In this document: positions 27,285 through 35,104 of the stretch, in pieces | Layout of the letters: the number at the start of each line of letters is the position of its first letter | Numbering within the stretch: the stretch's first letter is position 1 | From: Fontibacterium meridianamericanum | Lineage (GTDB): Bacteria > Pseudomonadota > Alphaproteobacteria > Pelagibacterales > Pelagibacteraceae | Direction of reading: 5' to 3' | NCBI GenBank assembly: GCA_965235635.1 | Contig: CBDDYR010000003.1 | Coordinates: forward strand, 1-64,000 | DNA length: 64,000 bases | Notes under the pieces: model-generated | The model's database searches: none | What the model saw: the letters and a program-made list of their open reading frames with translations, nothing else | Told to the model about the DNA's origin: nothing | Program-made: the position numbers and the translations under genes

Positions 27285-28622
27285 TTGTCAAAAAAATTTT
27301 ATATAAAGACTTTTGGTTGTCAGATGAACGAGTACGATTCTGATAAAATATCCGACTTAATGCAATCTGTTAATTTTGTAAGATCTGAAACTTTAGCAGA
27401 TGTAGATTGTATTATATTTAACACTTGTCACATTAGAGAGAAAGCTACGGAGAAAGTTTATTCTGATATAGGCAAGATTAAAAAACTTAATCGATCTAAA
27501 AAGAAACCCATTTTTGTATTGGCAGGATGTATAGCACAAGCACAAGGGGAGGAGATTTTTAAAAGAACTAACTATGTTGATATTGTTGTTGGCCCACAAT
27601 CTTATCACCGACTGCCAGAACAGATTAAAAATTTTGCAGAAAGAAAAGAAAATTTTTCTGACACTAATTTTGAATTAATAGAAAAGTTTGATACTTTAGA
27701 TAATTTAAAATCTTCAAGAAAATCTAAAATTTCTGAATTTTTAACGATCCAAGAAGGTTGCGATAAATTTTGTTCTTTTTGCGTGGTTCCTTACACGAGA
27801 GGTGCTGAATTTTCTAGATCCTTTAACAGCATTATTAATGAAGCAAAAAAATTATCTGATAACGGAGTTAGAGAAATTGTTTTACTTGGACAGAATGTAA
27901 GCGCTTATAAATTTGTTGATGGAAATAAAACTTATAACCTTGCAAAACTCATAGATGAAATTGCTAAAATTAGCTCCATTCATCGAATACGTTTTACCAC
28001 ATCACATCCAAATGACATGGATCAAGAATTAATCGAAGCTTTTAAATATCAAAAAAAATTAATGCCACAATTACATTTACCTATTCAATCAGGTTCTAAT
28101 AAAATTTTAAAATTGATGAATAGAAAACATACAAGAGAATATTATTTAGATTTGATTGCAAAATTTAAAGAGGCAAATTCAGAAATGGAATTTTCTAGTG
28201 ATTTTATAATTGGTTTTCCAGGAGAGGAAGAAAAGGATTTTAAAGACACCCTTGATATTATTAACAAAGTAAACTTTATAAGTTCTTATTCATTTATTTA
28301 TAGCCAAAGACCAGGCACCCCAGCCGTTGATCGGGATCAAATATCTTTAGATATATGCAAAGACCGACTATTAAAATTACAGACTTTATTAGGTGATATT
28401 CAAATGAAAAATAGTAAACAATTAATAGGAAAGAAAACTGAAATATTGATTGAGAATAAAACTAAAACTCCAGGCCAATTTTTTGGTAGAAGTAAATTTA
28501 TGCATTCTATTTTTTTCAACTCCGAAAACTGCAATCCAGGTGATTTGGTAGATATCGAAATTACTTCGTGCAATAGCAAAAATCTTTTTGGTGTATTTCG
28601 AAAAGAAGAAGCACTCGTTTGA
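27285..28622 (+). CDS. miaB: tRNA-2-methylthio-N6-dimethylallyladenosine synthase MiaB
   Basis: The start is TTG at 27285, giving the normal MSKKFYIKTFGCQMNEYDS beginning; no ATG fits. The 445-residue protein has the N-terminal cluster cysteines 12, 48 and 82 and the radical-SAM CxxxCxxC at 159, 163 and 166 (CDKFCSFC). A C-terminal TRAM domain follows. It adds the methylthio group to i6A37 of tRNA. The TGA stop overlaps the phoH ATG by one base. Confidence 0.96.
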   Translation: MSKKFYIKTFGCQMNEYDSDKISDLMQSVNFVRSETLADVDCIIFNTCHIREKATEKVYSDIGKIKKLNRSKKKPIFVLAGCIAQAQGEEIFKRTNYVDIVVGPQSYHRLPEQIKNFAERKENFSDTNFELIEKFDTLDNLKSSRKSKISEFLTIQEGCDKFCSFCVVPYTRGAEFSRSFNSIINEAKKLSDNGVREIVLLGQNVSAYKFVDGNKTYNLAKLIDEIAKISSIHRIRFTTSHPNDMDQELIEAFKYQKKLMPQLHLPIQSGSNKILKLMNRKHTREYYLDLIAKFKEANSEMEFSSDFIIGFPGEEEKDFKDTLDIINKVNFISSYSFIYSQRPGTPAVDRDQISLDICKDRLLKLQTLLGDIQMKNSKQLIGKKTEILIENKTKTPGQFFGRSKFMHSIFFNSENCNPGDLVDIEITSCNSKNLFGVFRKEEALV

Positions 28623-29647
28623 TGAATATATCTAAAGTTTCTAGCTCACAGATTGAAATTATTGAAAAAAATAATGATTATTTAAGTTTCTATGTAAAAA
28701 ATAATTTAGTTCTTAGCAAAATCATTGGCGAGTTCGACTCTAATCTTAAGGAAATAGAAAATATTACTAATACAAAAATTAATTTAAGAGGAAACTTAAT
28801 GATTGTTAGAGGCGATACAAATAATAGACAATCCGTTGTTCAAATTATGGACAATCTAATCGCAAAATTCGTTAATACGAACAGCATCGAGAAAGAAGAC
28901 ATTAAGACAATTTTCGATGTAACTAAAATGAACAGAATTGAGGCAAATCCTAATTCAATCTATAGTGATAATGATGCAATCAAAACATCAAAAAAAATAA
29001 TTTTACCGAGATCAGAAAAGCAAAAAATTTACGTAGATGCTTTAAAGAATCATAAAATTGTAATGGCACTAGGACCAGCTGGAACTGGAAAAACATTCTT
29101 GGCGGTTGCGGTTGCTGTTACTTTTTTATTAGAAGATAGAGTTAAAAAAATAATCCTATCAAGACCAGCAGTAGAAGCTGGAGAAAATTTAGGTTTTTTA
29201 CCGGGAGATATGAAGGATAAAATTGATCCTTATCTTATTCCTCTTTACGATTCTCTTTATGAACTTTTAGGATATGAAAAAATTCAAAGAAAAATAGAAG
29301 AGGGAATAATAGAAATTGCACCCCTTGCATTTATGCGAGGAAGAACACTTAAAGATTCATTTGTCATATTAGATGAAGCTCAGAATGCAACATTTACTCA
29401 AATAAAAATGTTTCTGACTAGACTAGGCAATAATTCAACTATGGTGATTAATGGAGATCCATCGCAAGTAGATTTAGCAAAATTAAAAGAGTCTGGACTT
29501 TATGAGACTACAAAAATTCTTAAAGATATTAAAGAAATTAAGACTATAAACTTCGATCATAATGATGTGATGCGACATCCTTTGGTTTCTAAAATCGTTA
29601 AGGCTTATGATGATTATAAAAAAAAAGAGCCAAATGGTAAAAGTTAA
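28622..29647 (+). CDS. PhoH-like ATPase
   Basis: I start at ATG 28622, which overlaps the miaB TGA by one base; a TTG one codon earlier is in frame but less likely. The 341-residue protein has a small KH-like N-terminal part and the PhoH ATPase with Walker A GPAGTGKT at residues 151-158, RPAVEAGENLGFLPGDM and Walker B SFVILDEAQN. PhoH/YbeZ works next to YbeY in RNA metabolism and is encoded beside it here (14-bp overlap), as is usual. Confidence 0.95.
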   Translation: MNISKVSSSQIEIIEKNNDYLSFYVKNNLVLSKIIGEFDSNLKEIENITNTKINLRGNLMIVRGDTNNRQSVVQIMDNLIAKFVNTNSIEKEDIKTIFDVTKMNRIEANPNSIYSDNDAIKTSKKIILPRSEKQKIYVDALKNHKIVMALGPAGTGKTFLAVAVAVTFLLEDRVKKIILSRPAVEAGENLGFLPGDMKDKIDPYLIPLYDSLYELLGYEKIQRKIEEGIIEIAPLAFMRGRTLKDSFVILDEAQNATFTQIKMFLTRLGNNSTMVINGDPSQVDLAKLKESGLYETTKILKDIKEIKTINFDHNDVMRHPLVSKIVKAYDDYKKKEPNGKS

Positions 29648-30101
29648 TTTAGTTATCGAACATAAGAACTGGAAATCTAGATATCCCAAAGTCAGTTTGT
29701 TTTTAAAAAAAAGTATTAAAAAAATTTTATCATTTATCTTTTCATCTCGAATGATTGCTTTTGAAATATCTATTCTTTTAACAGGTACAAAAAATATGAA
29801 GAACCTTAATAAAAAATTTAGAAATATTAATAAAGATACCGATGTATTATCTTTTCCTGCCGAGGAGAAAATTTTTTTTAAGAAAGATCTTAAATTAAAG
29901 AAAAAAGTTTATCTCGGAGACATTGCGTTAAGTTATCAATATATAGAGTCGATTATTAAAAAACAGAATACAAGCTTTGATGATTATTTTAAAAAAATGT
30001 TAGTCCATGGAGTTTTGCATCTTATTGGCTATGAGCATGATTCATTTAAAAAATATAAAAAAATGAATTTATTAGAGAAAAAAATTATTAGAAATATTTA
30101 A
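29634..30101 (+). CDS. ybeY: Endoribonuclease YbeY
   Basis: I start at ATG 29634 (MVKVNLVIEHKNW); longer frames only add phoH antisense-free overlap without homology. The 155-residue protein has TDVLSFPAEE, a YLGDIALS strand and the zinc-binding HGVLHLIGYEHD with its three metal His residues. YbeY matures rRNA and acts in late ribosome quality control. It overlaps phoH by 14 bp. The CorC/HlyC gene that normally separates ybeY and lnt is missing, and lnt starts 8 bp later. Confidence 0.94.
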   Translation: MVKVNLVIEHKNWKSRYPKVSLFLKKSIKKILSFIFSSRMIAFEISILLTGTKNMKNLNKKFRNINKDTDVLSFPAEEKIFFKKDLKLKKKVYLGDIALSYQYIESIIKKQNTSFDDYFKKMLVHGVLHLIGYEHDSFKKYKKMNLLEKKIIRNI

Positions 30102-30109
30102 AGATTGAG

Positions 30110-31648
30110 ATGTCAAAAAAAAATATTTTTTTTACTTATTTTTTTTTATTATTTTTAGGCTCTTTAACTAGTTTTTCTTTACCTCCTTATAATTTAATTT
30201 TTATAAATTTTATTACTTACTCTTTGTTTTTATATCTAATAATTTTATTCAAAGAAAAAAAAGTAAAATTATCTAACTTCTTTTTTTTAGGTTTTGCTTT
30301 TGGATATGGATATTTTGCAAGTAGTCTTTATTGGGTATCTCATTCATTAACTTTTGATAAGCAGTTAACTTTTCTAATTCCCGTTGCTATATTGGGTTTG
30401 CCCATTTTACTTGCTGTCTTCTATGGACTGGCCGTTTTCGTAATCCATTCATTTATAAAAAAAGATTATGTCTTTTTATTAATATTTTCCGTTTCGCTAT
30501 CCGTATTTGAGTATTTACGAGGAATATTATTTACGGGGTTTTCTTGGAATTTAATTTCTTATTCATGGAGTTTTTCACTTGAAAGTATTCAAGTATTAAA
30601 ATTTATTGGTACATATACTTTTAATTTTTTTAGCATTCTCATCTTTTCAATTTACTTCAATTCTTTGTGGCCCATACAGTTCAAGAAAATATTAATTAAC
30701 TCTACTTTCTTATTTGTTGTTTTAATCTCTAATTATTTATTTGGAAAAATTATAATAAAAAATTCTGAGTTTAATCAGTATAACGACGTTAAAGTAAAAA
30801 TAGTTCAGCCAAATATTGATATCGCAAAAACTTGGGGCGTTGAAAATGAGAATAGAAATTTAATTTCTTTAATTAATCTTAGTAAAGCTAATAAAAATGA
30901 AAAAACTTTAATTGTTTGGCCCGAAGGGATGATTCAACAAACTAATCCTAAAGATCTATATAAGTATAAGGAATATTTTAATAAAAATTTTTCTAAAAAT
31001 CATTTAGTTGTGGTAGGCGTAACCAATCCAAGTATTTCAGGTAATAAAATTAATTTTTACAATTCCTTAGTCGTACTTAATAATAATGCCGAAGTTGTTA
31101 GTGTTTATAACAAGATCAAACTTGTTCCATTTGGAGAATTTATTCCTTTTGAGAATTTATTATTAAAGTGGGGATTAAAAAAAATTACATTTGGATATAG
31201 TTCTTTTTCTTCAGGAAATGAGAGAAAAGAGATTAAGATATTTAACAATTTATCTTTCTTGCCGTTACTTTGTTATGAAATAATTTATTCTGGAGATCTG
31301 AAGCTTAGCTCTACAGATTACAATTTTATAATAAATATTTCAGAGGATGGTTGGTTTGGAGACTCAATTGGTCCTCATCAACACTTAGGCCAAGCAGTTT
31401 TTAGAGCAGTCGAGCAAGGTGTTCCAATTGTAAGATCTACAAATAAGGGTATGTCTGCTTATATTTCTCCAAATGGAAAAATCATAAATTTTTTAGAATT
31501 AAATAAATCTGGGTTTATTGATTTAAAATTATCCTTTTTAAATGGAAAAACCTTATTTTCTTTATTAGAAAACTATATTTTTTATTTTACAATCTTCCTA
31601 AGTATTATATTCGTTATTGCTCTTAAAAAATTTAATAAGAATGGCTAA
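30110..31648 (+). CDS. lnt: Apolipoprotein N-acyltransferase
   Basis: The 512-residue inner-membrane enzyme has several N-terminal transmembrane helices (about residues 1-200), then a periplasmic nitrilase-type domain. Its catalytic triad positions are visible as VWPEGM (Glu), NKIKLVPFGEFIP (Lys) and LLCYEIIY (Cys), and a last transmembrane helix lies near the end. It adds the third acyl chain to lipoproteins; at least three lipoprotein candidates (LptE, the DUF3576 protein and the BON protein) are encoded in this window. Its end overlaps metK by 8 bp. Confidence 0.95.
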   Translation: MSKKNIFFTYFFLLFLGSLTSFSLPPYNLIFINFITYSLFLYLIILFKEKKVKLSNFFFLGFAFGYGYFASSLYWVSHSLTFDKQLTFLIPVAILGLPILLAVFYGLAVFVIHSFIKKDYVFLLIFSVSLSVFEYLRGILFTGFSWNLISYSWSFSLESIQVLKFIGTYTFNFFSILIFSIYFNSLWPIQFKKILINSTFLFVVLISNYLFGKIIIKNSEFNQYNDVKVKIVQPNIDIAKTWGVENENRNLISLINLSKANKNEKTLIVWPEGMIQQTNPKDLYKYKEYFNKNFSKNHLVVVGVTNPSISGNKINFYNSLVVLNNNAEVVSVYNKIKLVPFGEFIPFENLLLKWGLKKITFGYSSFSSGNERKEIKIFNNLSFLPLLCYEIIYSGDLKLSSTDYNFIINISEDGWFGDSIGPHQHLGQAVFRAVEQGVPIVRSTNKGMSAYISPNGKIINFLELNKSGFIDLKLSFLNGKTLFSLLENYIFYFTIFLSIIFVIALKKFNKNG

Positions 31649-32804
31649 ACAAGATTACGTATTTACAAGTGAGTCAGTATCAGAAGGGCATCCTGATAAA
31701 GTTTGCGATATTATATCGGACTCGGTCCTTGATTTATATTTATCTAAATTTCCAGAAAGTAGAGTTGCTTGTGAGACTTTAGTTACTACTAATACAGTTG
31801 TGATTGCTGGCGAAGTAAGAGGTCCTGAAATTAAGAGCGATGAAATTGAAAAATTAATTAGATCTAGAGTTAAAGAAGTTGGTTATGAACAAGAAGGTTT
31901 TCACTGGAAAAATTTAAAATTTACAAACTACCTTCATAGTCAATCACAAGACATAGCGGTAGGGGTTGACTCGATTGGTAATAAAGATGAAGGGGCAGGC
32001 GACCAAGGAATTATGTTTGGTTACGCTTGTAATGAAACAAAAGATCTTATGCCTGCACCCATAAGTTATTCTCACAAAGTTTTACAATTAATGTCAGAGG
32101 CAAGAAAATCTGGAAAAGAAAAATTTTTAAGACCTGATTCAAAAAGTCAATTTTCAGTTATTTATGAAAAAGGAAAACCAAAAGGAATTTCCTCAATCGT
32201 TGTTTCAACACAACACGATGAAAGTGTTGATCAGGAAAAAGTAAAAGAGATCGTTCGTCCTTATGTTTTATCAGTCATTCCAAAAGGTTGGATGTGCGAT
32301 GAGAAAGATTTCTACGTAAATCCAACGGGTAGATTTGTTATTGGCGGACCTGATGGAGATACAGGATTAACAGGTCGAAAAATTATCGTTGATACCTATG
32401 GTGGTGCGGCACCGCATGGCGGCGGAGCCTTTTCAGGAAAAGATCCAACAAAAGTGGATCGATCAGCGGCGTATGTTGCAAGGTATCTTGCAAAAAATAT
32501 TGTAGCTGCCGGAGTTTCAGAAAAATGTTTAATTCAATTATCTTATGCAATTGGCGTTTCTCAACCGCTTTCAATTTACATCGATTTATTTGACGGAGCA
32601 GATAATAAATCAAAAAAGATTGAAGAAATTATTTCTAAGAATTTTAATTTAAGTCCGAGAGGGATTCGTGAGTTATTAAAACTTAATAAACCGATTTATC
32701 AAAAAACAGCAGCTTATGGTCACTTTGGTAGACAACCAGAAGACAATGGTTCTTTTAGCTGGGAAAAAACAGATTTAATTAAATATTTTCAATCCAAAGT
32801 ATAA
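31641..32804 (+). CDS. metK: S-adenosylmethionine synthetase
   Basis: The start is ATG 31641 (MAKQDYVFTSESVSEGHPDK), inside the end of lnt. At 387 residues it is of normal length. The motifs are TSESVSEGHPDKVCDIISD, the hexapeptide-type GAGDQGIMFGYA and the glycine-rich GGAAPHGGGAFSGKDPTKVD. It makes SAM from methionine and ATP, the methyl donor for RsmI, TrmB and UbiE and the radical source for MiaB, all encoded here. Because it sits within an operon, no riboswitch leader is possible directly before it. Confidence 0.97.
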   Translation: MAKQDYVFTSESVSEGHPDKVCDIISDSVLDLYLSKFPESRVACETLVTTNTVVIAGEVRGPEIKSDEIEKLIRSRVKEVGYEQEGFHWKNLKFTNYLHSQSQDIAVGVDSIGNKDEGAGDQGIMFGYACNETKDLMPAPISYSHKVLQLMSEARKSGKEKFLRPDSKSQFSVIYEKGKPKGISSIVVSTQHDESVDQEKVKEIVRPYVLSVIPKGWMCDEKDFYVNPTGRFVIGGPDGDTGLTGRKIIVDTYGGAAPHGGGAFSGKDPTKVDRSAAYVARYLAKNIVAAGVSEKCLIQLSYAIGVSQPLSIYIDLFDGADNKSKKIEEIISKNFNLSPRGIRELLKLNKPIYQKTAAYGHFGRQPEDNGSFSWEKTDLIKYFQSKV

Positions 32805-32805
32805 A

Positions 32806-33471
32806 TTGATCGACGACAAGAAAAAGATTTTTTTTGGAAGATCAAAATCAAGAGCCTTATCTAAAAGTAAAAAATTTTTTTATGATAATTATAAAAAAGA
32901 TTTTTTAGTCAATTTTGAAGAAATAAAATTATTTAAAAATAAAGATTTTGTTTTAGAAATAGGATTTGGCTTAGGTGAAAATTTATTATTTCAAGCAAGC
33001 ACCTATCCAAAAGATTATTTTATTGGAGTCGATCCCTTTATTAATGGTGTTGCTAATGTTGTACAAAAAGCCAAAGAATTAAATTTAAATAATATTTCAA
33101 TTTTAGATATTCCGGTACAAAAAGTTATAGATATTTTTTTAGATAATTTTTTTTCAAAAGTTTTTGTTTTATTTCCAGATCCATGGATGAAGAATAAACA
33201 AAAAAAAAGAAGATTATTAAATTATTTATTTTTAGAAAAAATTTTAAAAAAAATGAAAATTAAGTCTACGTTAATTTTTGTAACAGATGATCATGATTAT
33301 TTTAATTTTGTGGTAAAAGAGATTTCTTTGTTAAAGAAAAAAACAGATGCTTTTGAATATAGTTTGACTAACAAACATCCTATAGTCGATACAAAATACT
33401 CAAATAAAGCCAATAAATTAAAAAAAGATATTTATTTTTTAAATCTTGATAAGTTAAAAAATGTAGCATAG
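32806..33471 (+). CDS. trmB: tRNA (guanine-N7-)-methyltransferase TrmB
   Basis: The start is TTG at 32806, one base after the metK stop. The 221-residue protein has FGRSKSRALSKSKKFF, the SAM-binding VLEIGFGLGENLLFQA, and VLFPDPWMKNKQKKRR, the PDPWxKxxHxKRR family signature with Asn and Gln replacing the usual His region. It methylates G46 of tRNA. It closes the miaB-to-trmB run; a hairpin with a T-run lies 26 bp downstream. Confidence 0.92.
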   Translation: MIDDKKKIFFGRSKSRALSKSKKFFYDNYKKDFLVNFEEIKLFKNKDFVLEIGFGLGENLLFQASTYPKDYFIGVDPFINGVANVVQKAKELNLNNISILDIPVQKVIDIFLDNFFSKVFVLFPDPWMKNKQKKRRLLNYLFLEKILKKMKIKSTLIFVTDDHDYFNFVVKEISLLKKKTDAFEYSLTNKHPIVDTKYSNKANKLKKDIYFLNLDKLKNVA

Positions 33472-33497
33472 ATTAAGGGAAATTATTGAAAGTACAG

Positions 33498-33522
33498 AAT
33501 GGGCTTAGGCCCATTTTTTTTT
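33498..33522 (+). terminator. Hairpin plus T-run between trmB and nusA
   Basis: AATGGGC (33498-33504), a TTAG loop and GCCCATT (33509-33515) form a perfect 7-bp stem. Nine T residues follow (33514-33522). It has the form of an intrinsic terminator, but it ends only 16 bp before the nusA ATG and overlaps the leader containing its AGGAAAC ribosome-binding site. It may end trmB transcripts, act as an attenuator for nusA, or both. Similar G+C-rich hairpins precede rimP-nusA operons in many Alphaproteobacteria. Confidence 0.7.
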
Positions 33523-33538
33523 ACAGGAAACAAAACCA

Positions 33539-35083
33539 ATGTTAAATAACCGAGTTGATACAGTTGAGCTAATAAGAATAGTTGATGCTGTAGCAAATGA
33601 AAAATCAATCGATAAAGAACTTGTCATTACTTCTATGGAAGAAGCGATTGAGAAAGCTGCACGAACTCGCTATGGACAAGAAAATAATATTTACGTTTCT
33701 ATCAATCGAGCTAATGGTCAAATTGAATTAGGTAGAAAATTAAAGGTTGTAGAAAATCCAGCCAACAGTCAAAATGAAATTAGTTTAAAAGAAGCTAAAA
33801 AAATCAAAAGCGATATAGCCCTTGATCAAGAAATTTTAGAACCGCTACCCCCAATTGATTTTGGCAGAATTGCTGCTCAAGCTGCAAAACAAGTTATTAC
33901 TCAAAAAGTAAGAGATGCAGAAAGGGAAAAGCAATATAACGAATTTAAAGATAAGATTGGTGAAGTTCTTAGTGGGATTGTTAAGAGAATAGAATTTGGA
34001 AATATTATCGTCGATTTACAAAAAGCAGAATCAATTATTAAAAGAGATGAGTTAATACCAAGAGAAAATATAAAAGTAGGCGATCGAGTTAAAGCTTATT
34101 GTTATGAAGTTAAAAGAGAAGCAAAAGGGCCACAAATATTTTTATCAAGAGCACATCCTCAGTTTATGGCAAAATTATTTAAACTTGAAGTGCCAGAAAT
34201 TTATGAGGGAACTATTGAAATTAAATCAGTTGCAAGAGATCCTGGAAGTAGAGCAAAAATTTGTGTTACATCAAAAGATAAATCTATAGATCCAGTGGGA
34301 GCTTGCGTTGGTATGAGAGGAAGTAGAGTGCAAGCAGTAGTGAATGAATTACAAGGTGAAAAAATTGATATCATTCATTGGTCAGAGGATCCAGCAACTC
34401 TTGTAATTAATGCATTAGCACCGGCTGAAGTTCAAAAAGTGGTTTTAGATGAAGCTTCAAAAAGAATTGAAGTTGTAATTGATGAAAATAATCTTAGCAA
34501 AGCGATTGGTAGAAGAGGACAAAATGTAAGACTCGCTTCTAAGTTAATGAATTATGAAATTGATATTTTAACAGATCAAGAAGAGACAGAAAAAAGACAA
34601 TCAGAGTTTAAAATTAAAACAAAAAGATTTATTGAAAGTTTAGAAATTGATGAAATGATGGCTCAGCTTTTAGTATTAGAAGGATTTTCTTCTATCAAAG
34701 AAATCGATGGAGCACCTTTAGAGGAGATTACCAAAATTGATGGTTTTGATGCAGAGACAGCAAAAGAATTAAAAGAAAGAGCAAAAGAATATTTAGAAAC
34801 AGAATCTAAAGAAATATCTAATCGAGTAAAAGAGTTAGGTATTCAGGAGGATCTAATGAATCATCAAGGATTATCCCTTGGAATGCTACTTACTTTAGGT
34901 GAAAAAAATATTAAAACTTTAGAGGATTTTGCAGATTTATCTGTTGATGAAATCTTAGGTGGATACGATGAAGTTAAGGGAAAACGAGTAGAATTTGAGG
35001 GAATCCTGCAGAATTTCGATATCATAAGAGCTGAGGCTGAGCGTTTGATTATGAGCGCTAGAGAAAAAGTTTTTAATAAATAA
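33539..35083 (+). CDS. nusA: Transcription termination/antitermination protein NusA
   Basis: The 514-residue protein has an N-terminal RNA-polymerase-binding domain and an S1 domain (about 135-200, with GIVKRIEFGNIIVDL). Two KH domains follow, including VGACVGMRGSRVQAVVNEL and KAIGRRGQNVRLASKL, then C-terminal helix-hairpin-helix repeats typical of proteobacterial NusA. It controls pausing, termination and antitermination. The usual preceding gene rimP and following gene ylxR are both absent: trmB is 67 bp upstream and infB starts 21 bp downstream. Confidence 0.97.
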   Translation: MLNNRVDTVELIRIVDAVANEKSIDKELVITSMEEAIEKAARTRYGQENNIYVSINRANGQIELGRKLKVVENPANSQNEISLKEAKKIKSDIALDQEILEPLPPIDFGRIAAQAAKQVITQKVRDAEREKQYNEFKDKIGEVLSGIVKRIEFGNIIVDLQKAESIIKRDELIPRENIKVGDRVKAYCYEVKREAKGPQIFLSRAHPQFMAKLFKLEVPEIYEGTIEIKSVARDPGSRAKICVTSKDKSIDPVGACVGMRGSRVQAVVNELQGEKIDIIHWSEDPATLVINALAPAEVQKVVLDEASKRIEVVIDENNLSKAIGRRGQNVRLASKLMNYEIDILTDQEETEKRQSEFKIKTKRFIESLEIDEMMAQLLVLEGFSSIKEIDGAPLEEITKIDGFDAETAKELKERAKEYLETESKEISNRVKELGIQEDLMNHQGLSLGMLLTLGEKNIKTLEDFADLSVDEILGGYDEVKGKRVEFEGILQNFDIIRAEAERLIMSAREKVFNK

Positions 35084-35104
35084 CAAACTCGCTTTTAGAA
35101 AAAC

